Shown here: positions 9,409 through 21,267 of the stretch, in pieces | Layout of the letters: each line of letters starts with the position of its first letter | Numbering within the stretch: position 1 is the stretch's first letter | Assembly: GCF_036884655.1 (NCBI RefSeq) | Contig: NC_088359.1 | Coordinates: forward strand, 16,163,501 to 16,227,500 | Direction: 5' to 3' | Length of the DNA: 64,000 nucleotides | From: Musa acuminata AAA Group | Lineage: Eukaryota; Streptophyta; Magnoliopsida; Zingiberales; Musaceae | Made by a program: the position numbers and the translations under genes | Notes under the pieces: model-generated | What the model was told of the DNA's origin: nothing | The model's database searches: none | Seen by the model: only the letters and a program-made list of their open reading frames with translations

Positions 9409-12265
9409 ATCTCCCCCTTTTTTATGATGACAACCAATTGATGACGGAGTTAAACTTGACTCCCGGAGTTTAAACAAACTCCCCCTATCAATATGCCATA
9501 TTGATAGAACCTTGAATTCAAACTGAATTCAAGTCATTGCAATATTCATCATGAATACTTGCAACACGTCATTATGAACTCATGCATATCATGTCATCAA
9601 CATACTTCTCCCCCTTTGTCATCAACAAAAAGGAGAAGTACAACTATTTTTTGTGTTTGTAATATAAGTTCAACTCTTTGCATGAAAAATATAATATTAA
9701 GTTTTATCATCATGCAGTTTTGAAGCTAGAAAATTTAGCAAGTAATGCATCATGCTTAGGACATTCAAGCTATCAAGTTTTAGATATGCAAGTTTTACAG
9801 CATACAAGATAGCACTTTTGGTAATGTTCAAGATAGTAAGTTCTACATCATGCAAGCTAGCAATATTAAGATGTTAAAAAAAGCAACTCTTGCTTCTTGA
9901 AATATGCAAATTTGTCAAGTTTTGCTAGATGTGCAAGTTAGCATTTTTACCTCTTAAGATAGGAAAGATAGCACATTTGCTTCTTTTGAGATAGCAACTT
10001 TTTGTTTCTCTTTAGACTACAAGCTAGCAATTTTTACGATATGTAAGTTTCACAATATACAAGCTAGCAAAAATTTCGAAAGCAAATGCAAGATAGCTTT
10101 CTTGTGTAAGCTCATAATTCTTGCTTCCTATTGCAATGTGCAAGTTGCAAGTTTTGCTTCTTGAGATAGGCAAGATAGCACTTTTGCAATTTTTGTTTCT
10201 TAAGATAGGCAAGCTTGTGATGTTCAAAATAACAAGCTCTTTCTTCAGGAAGTGCCATTTTTGCTTTCTTTGCAAAATGTAAGCTAGCAAAATGTTTGAA
10301 AAAGTGATCAAGTTTTGCAACATACAAGCTAGCAAAAATGCCAAACTAGCAAGAGATAATGTTTTACATGAGGCAAGCAAACAATTTGGCAAATGTTACA
10401 TTTGCATCTTCTCTTTTGAGAAGTGCAATTTTTGCTTTCATCTTGAATTGTGCAAGCTAGTTAGTTTGCCTCTTTTCATGATGTCCACGCTAGAAATTCT
10501 TGCTCCCCCTTTGTCATTGTCAAAAAGAAGGGAAGACCCTTATATCAATTTTCATATTATGACAAAGGTAAGTATCATTCTTATTTGTGCATCATTATAT
10601 ATTCAAATTAAAACATACACAATTTCAATAACCTTATTTTTCATGCACGATACCGAAAAATAAATCAATCATCATTAATAAGCATATCATACATGATACT
10701 CAAACATTAAAATTTTTAAGCATTTATCAACATGTTGATCATGATACCAAACATTCATCATTTAAAGCATTCATGATACATATCATATGCAATAAATACA
10801 TCATGTACATCATTATCATAAGTATTGCATACATCATTTTAACTTTATGAATATTTCATCATCGCATGCATTATACCAAAACATTTCAAGCCATGCAAGC
10901 CATAAATACAAAGAAATCATGTCATGAAGGATAAAATCATTTGAATACCAAAAGACATGATTCATATAGTAAATATCTTCTTTAAATAAAATATCAAGAA
11001 AAATCATAGGAGTACAAAGAAGAGATCTTGTTTTAAAAGAAAAATCAAGTAATAACTCCAAGAACTCACAAAGAAAAATCATGATTCATTTAGAAAATCT
11101 CCTCTCAAGAGAATATCAAGTAAAATCGTAGAAGATCGATTAATGAGAAATTTTGATTTATAATAAAATCTAATGTATCGAATGTCGAGAAATCAAAATG
11201 ATGATTTATATAAAAAATATCACAAGTTATATTCAAGAGAAAAATCATCATTCATTTTCAACTTATTCAATTTGTCACATCAATATTTCTTAGATATGCA
11301 TGATACCAAAACATGGTTTTAAATCTTTAACATATAACATGCATAAATTGAAAGGAGAAGGGAAGAATTCAAACGTACAAAGATTTCAACCATCTCATAA
11401 ACAAATGTAAGACCAAGTCATGAATCCAAAATTCCATGAATCAAAATGATCATCAAAGGTAATCTCATGTTATTCCAAAAAATCAATATCATGATTTTGA
11501 TAAAACTCATTTCAAATTTAAATCATCAAAATATCAACATTACTTTCAAGAGATTCAAAATGGTATACATAGATTTATCATAATAAACATCAAGATCAAT
11601 AGGATAGAGAAAAATAATTTTTCAAGGAAAAAATATTTTCCTCTTTTTAGTTGTTTCAATTCATATGATTTTATTTCACTTATACCAAATAAAAACATGT
11701 ATAATGTTTAAAACCGAAAGTGTAAGATTTATTACAACAAAGATTAATAAGGCACTTTCATTATGATAAAAATCAATAATCCATAAATCACAAGATTCAT
11801 ATGCATAATTTCGAAATTTATTAAGCATGATCATTATGCATGACACTAAAACATGGTTTCAAAATGTTTAATATTTTCATTACATCATTATGAAATGGTT
11901 TAATAAATCACAAGATTCATATGCATAATTTTAAATGATTCTTATAGATAACTAAAACTTCTTTAGTTTTAATTTATGTGATTGACTTTATATTAGCATG
12001 CTCAAGTTTTGTTCTTATGTCAAAAACATACATCATGTTTGAAAACCAAAGACAAGGTTTAAAAAAAAATCATCAAGCCTTCCATATAAAAACCATGCAT
12101 CATCATTGAAGGTTAATATGGAAATCATCAAAATACACATTCTTGCTTCTCAAGCACATATATATGATTATTTAAATCTAACATTTTATTCTATTAACAT
12201 AAAACATACAATTTTCAAGAAAAATAATTATTCAAAAGAAAAGAGAAAATACATCATGGAAAACA
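9409..12265 (-). other. Element C1: non-coding internal region between gag and 3' LTR
   Basis: About 2.86 kb of AT-rich DNA without a coding region. Next to the LTR is the PPT (9409-9423, ATCTCCCCCTTTTTT, read in reverse as a purine tract). More purine tracts in reverse sit near 9479-9485 and 9607-9615. From about 9720 to 10460 a short motif, CAAGCTAGCAA or CAAGATAGCAA, recurs every 20-60 bp. From about 10500 to 12250 the sequence is poor in G and C and rich in ATCATG/CATGAT words. The same organisation recurs in C2, C3 and F. Confidence 0.75.
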
Positions 12266-13210
12266 TCAAGTAATTTCAAAATAATTCAAGAGAGTTGAGT
12301 TACTTACCTTGTAGTCGAAGCCCGTCAAAGCCCAATTCGCCGTTTCATTTTTTGAAGTTTTTGATTCATCCTTGGGTGCCTTCCTTTTCTTTGGCCTCTT
12401 CCTCCGTTCAAGTTCATTGTTTATTTTAGATTTTTGTTTAATGAACTTATTAAGAGTTAGTGTTCGAAGTTCAAGTTCATCATTGTCCTTATCACTTGAG
12501 TCATCGCTCAAGTGGTATTCATTTATCCGGAGTTCCAAATCCTTCCTATTCTTTGGAAGGTGGTTCAAGTGTCCATTGTGTTCATCATGTGCATTACGCA
12601 CCATTTCATATGTCATCAATGAGCCGATAAGTTCTTCAAGTGGAAAAATATTTAAATCTTTTGTTTCTTGTATTGCCGTTACTTTTGATTCCCAAGCTTT
12701 AGAAAGTGATCGTAAAACTTTACTAACAAGTTCAAAATTCGAGAAACATTTGCCAAGAGCTTGTAAACCATTGACGACATCCGTAAAATGGGTGTACATG
12801 TCAACAATGGTTTTGCTCGGCTTCATTTGAAAAAGCTCGAAATCATGCATTAAAATGTTCACTTTCGAGTCTTTAACTCTACTAGTTCCCTCGTGCGTGA
12901 TTTCAAGTGTTCGCCAAATATCAAAAGCCATTTCGCATGTAGAAATCCGATTGAACTCATTTTTGTCCAAAGCGCAAAATAAGGCATTCATAGCCTTTGC
13001 GTTTAAAGAAAAATACATCTTCTCCAAATCCGACCATTCGTTCATCGGTTTAGAGGGAAGTTGAAAGTCATTTTCAACGATATTCCATAAATCTAAATTC
13101 ATATAAATCAAGAAAACTCTCATTCGAGTTTTCCAATAAGTGTAGTCCAATCCGTTAAACAATGGTGGACGAACAACCGAAAAGCCCTCTTGAAAGCCAT
13201 GAAGAGCCAT
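12266..13210 (-). CDS. Gag-like protein of element C1 (UBN2-type, no zinc knuckle)
   Basis: An intact ORF of 314 codons with its ATG 50 bp inside the 5' LTR/PBS edge. Residues about 10-40 (RPPLFNG-DYTYWKTRM) match the DUF4219-like start of Copia Gag, and residues about 60-210 match the UBN2 gag domain. These are the same regions as in elements D and E, where Gag forms the particle that packages RNA. After an acidic patch (SDDSSD) and a Lys/Arg-rich tail (KRPKKRKAPK), the ORF ends with about 12 codons unrelated to D/E Gag. The CCHC zinc knuckles and all of pol are missing. Similarity to D/E stops at CAAGGTAAGTAAC (about 12299-12311), which looks like a 5' splice site. An intact ORF suggests recent activity or selection; expression is unknown. 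Confidence 0.85.
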   Translation of the reverse strand: MALHGFQEGFSVVRPPLFNGLDYTYWKTRMRVFLIYMNLDLWNIVENDFQLPSKPMNEWSDLEKMYFSLNAKAMNALFCALDKNEFNRISTCEMAFDIWRTLEITHEGTSRVKDSKVNILMHDFELFQMKPSKTIVDMYTHFTDVVNGLQALGKCFSNFELVSKVLRSLSKAWESKVTAIQETKDLNIFPLEELIGSLMTYEMVRNAHDEHNGHLNHLPKNRKDLELRINEYHLSDDSSDKDNDELELRTLTLNKFIKQKSKINNELERRKRPKKRKAPKDESKTSKNETANWALTGFDYKVSNSTLLNYFEIT

Positions 13211-13242
13211 TTCTCTCGAGTGTAAATCCGAAATGAGAAATA

Positions 13243-13260
13243 CCGGGCTCTAATACCAAT
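13243..13260 (-). other. Element C1: primer-binding site
   Basis: Directly inside the 5' LTR. The minus strand reads ATTGGTATTAGAGCCCGG, close to the TGGTATCAGAGC motif complementary to the 3' end of plant initiator tRNA-Met, used by most plant Copia elements. Confidence 0.85.
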
Positions 13261-14851
13261 TGTTAGGATCGGAGCGGCACTAAGAGGGGGGGGGGGTGAA
13301 TTAGTGCAGCGGTGAAGTGCGATAAACTTTTCACGATTTAAACACTTTTCGAAAACTTTGTACGATAAAAGCAACGTTTTCGTTTAAAACCGTTTCGATT
13401 GCGTTTTAACATGAAGAGATAAGTAAGACGGAGACAAAGCAGTATAGCATTAAAGTGCAAATGGTTTGCAGTAATATAAATGACAATAAGTAAATGCAAA
13501 CCAAAGATTACACCGATTTTACAGTGGTTCGGTCAAATGACCTACATCCACTTGCGAGGCCTCTCTTCAATGAGGCTCCCACCTTCCACTAGCAAATCTC
13601 TTGAAAGGGAAGGGTAAATACCCCTCTTACAACTTTTACAAGCGGTTCACTCTCTTACAGATTTTCAGCAAGAAAGAAGGAGGTGAACACTAGCAAATTG
13701 AAAACAAGAAAGGCAAAGACTCTTCTAAGACTTTTCTCTCAATCACTTGCTGCTCAAAAAGTTATTTTCTCAGCTGAGACTTGAGGGGTATTTATAGGCC
13801 TCAAGAGGATTCAAATTTGGCCTCCAAAAATTTGAATTCTCTTATGTTCCCGATGCTGGCGGTGCCACCGCCCAGCCAAGCGGTGCCACCGCCCAGCGCT
13901 CGGGTGCTGGGCGATGCAACCGCCCAGCCCAGGAGGTGTCACCGCCTAGGCCAAATCAGCTCACTGGTTGGGCTCCAAACTTGGCCCAAACTAGTCCGAA
14001 CTCGGGCCCAATTGGCCCCTACTTGGGTTATAGGATTAACACCTAATCTTAACCCTAATTAATGTGCTAACTATGAATTTAAAGATATTTTCTAAGCTAT
14101 TACAAAGTTCGTAAGTCAAGACTTCTTCCGGCGAGCTTCCGACGAACTTCCGGCGGTCTTCCGATAAACTCTCGGAAACCATTCTGCGGACTCCCGACAA
14201 GCTCCTAGACTTCACGATTTGATCTTGGTGAGTTTCGATGAGCTTCTTTGGCAAGCTCCGATCTTTCTCGGCGAGCTCCGCGAACTTCCAACGAACCTTC
14301 CGGCGAGCTTCCGAAAAACCCTTCGGCAAGCTCCCTACTCATTCTTGGCTAGTTCTGGCAGCATTCCCGACGAACCTTCGGACTTCCGTCGAACTCTCGA
14401 ACTCGCAATGAATCCTTCGTGCTTGACTCCGACACTTTGTTTTGCTTTATGTCTTCATCGTTATCGTAGTTAATCCTGCACACACAAGCAAAAACTCTAC
14501 TTCGATCTAGACAATTATTATAAAGCGAATTGACATTCTGTTGCTCGGCATGTCATTGGTTGGCGCTTCATCCGATTCTTCGGCGCATCGTCCTCTCTTG
14601 CGGCTTGTTGCCCAATCAACGGTTGACCTCCGCAACGCCGATATCCTTGGCGCAATTCCGCTCTTGGCCCGATGCCTGACGTCCAAAGCCTTCTGCCATC
14701 CAATATCCTAACGTGATCTCCTCCGGCGCAACGTCAATTCCTCCTGCCTTAATTATCTAATCCTGATCGAGTAGACCTGCATCACTCAAAATACAATTAA
14801 ACATAAACATAATTATCAATTGGTTTCATCATCAAAATACGAGATTCAACA
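13261..14851 (-). repeat. Element C1: 5' LTR
   Basis: TGTTAGGATCGG...GAGATTCAACA, partner of 7873-9408. It has an 11-bp G run against 7 in the partner. It also has two extra GGCGGT/ACCGCC units (a gain of about 52 bp around 13873-13924), so repeat units changed in number after insertion. Confidence 0.9.
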
Positions 14852-15854
14852 CCTCTAGGCCAAATATCGAGCTGGCCGTGAGTCATACCTGTCAGATCCC
14901 CTTCTAACTCAGTGAATTATTATCTTTGTAATAATTCACTTGACTCATCGACTGCGGACGTATTAGGCCACTACGCCGTAGTCCCTAGACGACACAGGGG
15001 AATCCAATCCATTGGACCTGTCTGTCCTCAGTTACCGTGTACCTATAGTCCCTCATCCATCTAATATCTCAAAGACAGTATATCGAGCATGGTGATGTCA
15101 GACCTATATGGTTTCTTCTCGAGTCTCGCTCTAATCGGATTCTCCCGGAGAACTCTCTCTCTCAACCCAAATGACCTTGGCCAGAGATTTGTCTGAGCAA
15201 GAACACATGGGATATTCCTCTCATGACGCCGAGAATGGATGATCCTCTATCGACACTCAACAGCCCTCTTAAGGTCGACTACCACTCCCAATGACCAGCT
15301 GTACTAGATCTGAGACATCCAAACCTATAAGTCTGGTATCAAAGAGTGGAGCACTCATATAGGACATCCTTGGTGTCTCAAGTCTAAGGACCAGATACAC
15401 CACTAGGACTACGGAATCGCTGTCTGAAAATAAGGCATCATTAACCATCCAGCATTCCGTAAGCGGATCAATCAGTGAACTCATTCTCCAATGAGCACCT
15501 GTACTGTATCCCTAGTGTCCCTACACGAGCAGCTATGAGACCAGCTGCATCCATCATATGGACGGGTATACAGCACACCAGTCTGTTCGGTTATCACGAT
15601 GTCCCTCTCGAGTAACCTATGACCGGGATTATTTAGGATCTGTGTTTAAAGGTGAATCGATCTCATTATCGTGATCTCATCACGATCCGATTCCCATTGC
15701 ACAAATCCAAGGATATCACAATATATATATGCATATATGCAATAGTTATAAAGTGATATATGCCAAAATATAATAAGCAAAAGGATTCTGTATCAAGTCA
15801 CACGTGCCATCACTCACGTGATTGACTTACTGGGCACCTATGACTAGCAGGTAC

Positions 15855-16417
15855 CACCGCTCAGTCTCGCTCGGAGACTGAGCCCTAGGCGGTGCCACCG
15901 CTTGACAGAAATTCTGGGTCCGAATGAGCTGATCCATTTGGCCCAATTTGGGTCTGTCAAGGGCCCAATTTCCCCCAGATTAAGTCAATGGGATCACCTC
16001 CCATTCCTAGCTTAATCTACATGCTAACTACGATATTTCTTAAGACATTTACTGTAACTTGCTTCGGTGCGTCAATCGCTTCTTCCGGCAAGCTTCCGAC
16101 GAACATCCGACAAACCCTCGGCGATGCTCCAGCGGACTTCCGGCAAACTCCTGGACTTGTGACGATCCACTTGGCGAGTTCCAACGAGCTTCTTTGGCAA
16201 ACTCCTAGACTTCTCGGATTTGTTCCCGTAGAACTTCCAACGACCGTCCATACTTCCTTCGAATTCTCGAACCCCCAACGTGATCATGGTCTTGACTCCG
16301 GCGTAACTCCTACTACATGTCTTACTTCCATCGTAGTTAATCCTGCACACTTATCTCAACATATGGATTAGATAACAAATGACAATTGACTTCATCATCA
16401 AAATTCGAGATTCAACA
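15855..16417 (-). repeat. Element D: 3' LTR, proximal part (U3 side)
   Basis: Continues the LTR interrupted at 7374: palindrome units, then the CTTCCGGCGAGC-like block, and the end GAGATTCAACA at 16417. The reverse PPT (ATCTCCCCCTTTTTT) follows directly. It matches 60363-60921 of D's 5' LTR. Confidence 0.85.
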
Positions 16418-17814
16418 ATCTCCCCCTTTTTTATGATGACAATCAATTGATAACAGAGTTAACATTAACTCCTCCTATCTATATGCCATGCTTGAGATAA
16501 GTCATTCTTGAATTCAAAGCCTTTGAATTCAAGAGACATATTGATAAGTTAAGATCGTTTAACCTTATCAATACTCCCTTCATGATTCCTATCATGATGT
16601 ATTTCTCTGAAAATGATGTCAAGGCTTGACATCCATTTTCAGGTTTTACATTTCAAATGTGAAAGATAGCAATCATAGCAATTCATCATATGGTAAGATA
16701 TCAACATGTAAAACTGCGATGTAAGTTCTTGATATCTTAACATAATACAAACGTTTCAAGTGTTTAGCAATCGTAGCATTTCATCACATGATAACATATC
16801 AATTTATAGAATTGCGATGTATGCTCTAGATATCTTAACATAGTGGAAACATGGCAATAACATAGTGCCAATATGGCATAGTGCAAATATGGCAATCATA
16901 TCAATTCTATCACCAATTTATCATATATTTCGATGCAAGCTTTTGATATCTTAACATAATTCAAATTCAAATATGGCACTCATAGCATCAATTTATATAG
17001 CATTAAATTCAAATATGGCACTCATAGAATCAATTCATATATTTCTTATTCAAATATGGCACTCATAGTATCAATTCATATATTTCTCCCCCTTTGTCAT
17101 CAACAAAAAGGAGAACGATATTAGCAAATTTTAACTAGGTTTATGTCATTTTTCAATAATGAGTGATAGGATACCAATTATACAAACAACTCAAGGAAAA
17201 CATGATATGGAGATGACTTTTATTGCTTCTTCCTCTTTATTTGTTATTATCTTTTTGCATGAAGGAGGAAAGCTATTTGTGAGCTTACTCGAATAAAGTT
17301 AAAATTGATAAGATATTAAAGCACGCTTTATTTTTACGAGAATCAAGATATGTGTGTAAATCAAATCCTTACACGTAAAACTATTTCTCAAAAGATATAA
17401 GAAGGAATCGTCAAATCCATTTCTTGAAAGATATTTTTCACATGATAAGTCTATTAGAGATGCATTTGCTAGTTGATTCCATATATCAAAAATTAATTAT
17501 GTAAATCCAAAACTCGATATGACATATGTTTATTAAGTCTGGAAGAGAATAATGTATCGAGAAAATCCGATTGTCAGGATCAAGAAGATCCAAAAATGAA
17601 ATTTAACACTTTCATGCATTTGAACAAGGTTTTGCTATAGATTTTCAAATTAAAAAATGAATATAAAACATGCTTATTATCAAGGAAATTTTTGTACCCA
17701 AAACACATAATTTCCAACGTGTAATTAAGGCATGTAATTGTATAAAATCATCATGGCAATTAAGTGATTTGATCATTAAATAAAAAAAAAATCTGAAAAT
17801 TAATCTTAACAAGT
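16418..17814 (-). other. Element D: 3' non-coding region
   Basis: About 1.4 kb between D's RNase H stop and its 3' LTR. It contains the PPT in reverse (16418-16432) and a second purine tract (CTCCCCCTTTGTCATCAACA near 17087). Between about 16700 and 17060 lie repeated words such as AATATGGCACTCATAG. No coding region is supported, and no env-like ORF of the kind found in some Sireviruses was seen. Confidence 0.7.
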
Positions 17815-18042
17815 TCATGCATTCGGACATATTAACATTCCTAATTCTCTTCTAATGAAATCAAATTGTTCTTCACTTAGAGGTTTTGTAAAAATATCAG
17901 CTAGTTGATGCTTAGTATCAATGAATTCTATGATTACATTATGATTAGTGACATGATCTCATATAAAGTGATGTCTAATATCAATATGTTTTGTTCTTGA
18001 GTGTTTAATGGGATTCTTTGTTAAACATATTGCACTTGTGCT
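17815..18042 (-). pseudogene. Element D: C-terminal RNase H fragment of pol
   Basis: On the minus strand this matches the last 75 or so residues of the pol ORF of element E, including the KHID/RHH and ADIFTKPL motifs of Copia RNase H and the [11 protein letters not shown] tail. A TGA stop lies at 17815-17817, a few codons beyond CPN. The frame is cut at its upstream end by element C2 and resumes at 40694. Confidence 0.85.
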
Positions 18043-19020
18043 TGCTGAATCTCGTATTTTGATGATGAAACCAATTGATAATTACGTTTATGTTTTAATC
18101 TGTGTTTTGAGTGACGTAGGATGCTTCGATCAGGATGAGACAATTAAAGTAGGAAAAATCATGTTGTGCCGGAGGAACATGTCAGAAGATTAGACGTCGG
18201 GCTGGTGGATCGGTCGACATATCGACAGAAGGCTTCGGGCCGTGGACTCGGGCATCGGGCCAAGAAGAGCGGGTATTGTACCAAGGATATGCACCGCCCA
18301 GGTCAGGCAGTGGCACCGCTTGGGCTCAGTCTCCGAGAGAGACTAGGCGGTGCAACTGCCCCTGTTAGGCGGTGGCACCTCCCAGAGGCTCAATCTCCGA
18401 GCTGCTAGGCTACCACCCCAATCAAGAGGTAGTACCGCTAGGACCCCAGAAATCCGGGAAATGACATTTTGAGCTCCAAATTCAAACCAGTTTGGGGTTT
18501 ATATATACCCCACCCTTTCTTGCATGAAAGGGAACTGAAAGCTTGATCTTACTCTGTGATTTTTAGAGCTCAAAAGTGTTGTAAAGGCTAGAAGTTCTCC
18601 TCCCTCTTTTCTTCCAAGTTTTGAGCTTTCAAGAGAGGAGAGAAATTCTATAAGGGTTGTCTCCTAAGCCCGTCAAAAGGAGTGAAACTGTAAAAGGGTG
18701 GTTGGCCTTCGCCTATTGAAGGAAGGCCTCTAGTGGACGTCGGTGACCTCGTCAGAGAAGGAAGCCGAAAGTAGATGTAGGTCATGTTTGACCGAACCAC
18801 TCTAAAATCTGGTTTGCATTTCCTTTGTGCTATTTATCTTAACTGCCCTTCCTTATTTTACTTCAAATACTTTTCCGTAAGCTTTCAAAGTTATTATCTG
18901 CACGAAACAATTTTTACGTCGGAATCGGATTTCAACGTATAAATGCAGTTTCAATCGTCGAAAGTTTTCTGCTACACTAACTCACCCCCCCCCCCCCTCT
19001 TAGTGCCCTTGATCCTAACA
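18043..19020 (+). repeat. Element C2: 5' LTR (978 bp, internally deleted)
   Basis: Starts TGCTGAATCTCG (one base off TGTTGAATC) and ends CTTGATCCTAACA. Compared with the 3' LTR it lacks roughly 670 bp, jumping from GGATAT (about 18288) to the palindrome array. It has a 13-C run (18985-18997) where the partner has 23. The TATA region (GTTTATATATACCCC) is near 18499. Confidence 0.85.
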
Positions 19021-19038
19021 ATTGGTATCAGAGCCTGG
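19021..19038 (+). other. Element C2: primer-binding site
   Basis: ATTGGTATCAGAGCCTGG, directly after the 5' LTR. It contains the 12-base initiator tRNA-Met complement TGGTATCAGAGC without change. Confidence 0.9.
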
Positions 19039-19070
19039 TATTTCTCATTTCGGATTTACACCCGAGAGAA

Positions 19071-20015
19071 ATGGCTCTTCATGGCTTTCAAGAGGGCATA
19101 TCGGTTGTTCGTCCACCATTGTTTAACGGATTAGACTACACTTATTGGAAAACTCGAATGAGAGTTTTCTTTATTTCTATGAATTTGGATTTATGGAATA
19201 TTATTGAAAACGGTTTTCAACTTCCCTCTAAACCGATGAACGAATGGTCGGATTTGGAGAAGAAGTATTTTTCTTTATACGCAAAGGCTATGAATGCCTT
19301 ATTTTGCGCTTTGGACAAAAATAAGTTCAATCAGATTTCTACATGTGAAATGGCTTTTGATATTTGGCGAACACTTGAAATCACGCACAAGGAAACTAGT
19401 AGAGTCAAAGACTCGAAAGTTAACATTTTATTGCATGATTTTGAGCTTTTTTGAATGCAACCAAGCGAGACTATAGGCGACATGTACACCCGTTTCACAG
19501 TTGTCGTCAATAATCTAAGAGTTCTTGGTAAATATTTTTCAAATTTTGATCTCATAAGCAAGATCTTAAGATCCCTTCCAAAAAAGTGGGATCCTAAAAT
19601 AACCGCAATACAAGAGATAAAAAATTTAAATGATTTTCCATTAGAAGAATTAATCAGGTCATTAATGACCTATGAAATGACATTTTTAGAACATTTTGAA
19701 TCCGATGAGCACTTGAACCACCTTCTAAAGAATAGGAAGGATTTGGAACTCCGGACAAATGAATACCACTTGAGCGATGACTCAAGTGATGAGAACAATG
19801 ATGAACTTGAACTTCGAACACTAAATCTTAATAAGTTTATTAAACAAAAATCTAAAATAAACAATGAACTTGAACAGGGGAAGAGACCAAAGAAGAGGAA
19901 GGCAACCAAGGATGAATCAAGAACTTCCAAAGGTGAAATGGCGAATTGGGCTTTGATGGGCTTCGACTACAAGGTAAGTAACTCAACTCTCTTAAATTAT
20001 TTTGAAATTACTTGA
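19071..20015 (+). pseudogene. Gag-like ORF of element C2 with one in-frame stop
   Basis: 315 codon positions in one frame, homologous end to end with the gag of C1: the DUF4219-like start, the UBN2 region, an acidic SDDSSDENND patch and the KRPKKRKATK basic tail. A single TGA (19452-19454) replaces the Gln codon seen in C1 (ELFQMKPS). It has the same novel end (NYFEIT) and lacks zinc knuckles and pol. AAG followed by GTAAGTAAC (about 19970-19981) repeats the splice-donor-like breakpoint of C1. Confidence 0.85.
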
Positions 20016-20908
20016 AGTTTTTCATGAGTACTTAATTTAGATAGTAGGAATAGGAAATAAAAAATTGTTTTTTCAAAATTATATCATGTTTTTCTTTTTA
20101 GCATCTTTGAAAAATTAAAAATTTGATAATGAAAAGTATATTGCTAAGGTTTCATGCATGTTATGTTTTGAAATGTTGAATGATGTAAGCAACATTAGGG
20201 ATGATAATTATATGATATGTGATAATGCTTAGGATTAATCCATGCATGTGTATCTTGATGATTTTATGTCATGCATGAATTTTTTAAGTAATTGTTGATT
20301 TGAAACTCTCATTTTAGATTAACATGTTTTTGGTCTAATCATTTTTATGACGAATTAAGATGACATTCTCATGACATATTAAGATGACATAGTGCATGTA
20401 CATCTATGTATGAATTTCTTGATAGTCTTTTGATGATAGATGTGATATCATGATGTGTTTGGTCTTGACGATTTCATGATGAAACTTATGTTTCGATTTT
20501 AAATGATGATACATATTTTCACAAAAGACTTGAATACCCTCACATGAAATCAATTGTATGAAATGAAAATGAATTTTCTATCCTATTGAGATTAATGAAT
20601 TTATTTTACCAATCATGTGAATCTCATGAAAATAAACATGATGAATATTTTGAAAATAAATGAGTGTATCATGCATTTGGTCTTAATGATTTCTCTTGAA
20701 CATACTTTTTGAAATCATACTTGATGATGAATATCAAGATATTAAAAGGATGTTATCATGGAATCATGATTGATGATTTGTTTTATGAAATTTACCTTTC
20801 CGTCTTAAATGTTGACACTTGTTTTATTTAAGGTAAAAGCATGCTTATAAGAAGCAAATCACATAAATAGAAATTTATAAGAATGAAATGCGATCCTCTA
20901 TCTTATCG
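20016..20908 (+). other. Element C2: non-coding region after gag
   Basis: AT-rich sequence with many ATGATG/CATGAT words and no frame of interest. It matches the C1 region 10500-12265 in reverse. It is interrupted at 20924 by the LINE and continues at 28688. Confidence 0.7.
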
Positions 20909-21267
20909 ACTTTTTAATAAATCTTTTTTTTTTTTAAGTAAAAGTAAATTGATTATTGTAAAGTTTCTACAAATAGCTTTATCTATACAAGTAATAGACA
21001 AAGCTAAGTAACTTATAGAGTGCACATGCGGTAGTCATGACTACATATGCTGTAGACTATAACTCCTAACTGTAGTCAACAAATAAAATGTATGTCCAGA
21101 TATGTCAAGACTATATGTGGGTACAGTATTTAACATCATTCCCAAGATCTTTAGTTAATAGCAAAATTAAATTTGATAAAAATATCTTTTTCTCTTCGGG
21201 TAATATGCTCCAATTTGAGATCGTGCTCCATACAGGATCTTGAGTCTCTAATAATCTTTGTTAAGAG

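Larger units (their letters stand above)
7873..14851 (-). mobile_element. Element C1: complete gag-only Sirevirus-related element (non-autonomous)
   Basis: 6,979 bp flanked by CCTCT at 7868-7872 and 14852-14856. LTRs are at 7873-9408 (1,536 bp, 3') and 13261-14851 (1,591 bp, 5'). In minus-strand order come the 5' LTR, a PBS, a 314-codon gag ORF, about 2.9 kb of AT-rich non-coding sequence, a PPT and the 3' LTR. No protease, integrase, reverse transcriptase or RNase H is seen in any frame. It would need enzymes from an autonomous partner such as D or E, with which it shares LTR ends, PBS and gag. It is inserted in the solo B LTR. Confidence 0.9.
7375..15849 (-). mobile_element. Solo LTR of family B (Angela-like), split by element C1
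   Basis: Segments 7375-7872 and 14857-15849 together make about 1.49 kb, the length of a full family-B LTR (compare 29583-31040 and 36523-38017, in reverse). It is flanked by GGTAC at 7370-7374 and 15850-15854. No internal B sequence is present, so this is a solo LTR left by LTR-LTR recombination. Its first bases are TATTGG where TGTTGG is expected. The B-type TATA box lies near 7731 on the minus strand. Confidence 0.9.

Noticed and set aside
10024..10663. Short frames in the non-coding repeats of C1 (Lys/Cys/Leu-rich)
   Set aside because: They are built from the CAAGCTAGCAA words; they differ between elements and contain no domain.
12372..12830. A plus-strand frame of 152 codons opposite the C1 gag, and similar Ser/Leu/Phe-rich frames opposite other gag genes
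   Set aside because: These are antisense shadows of the gag reading frames.
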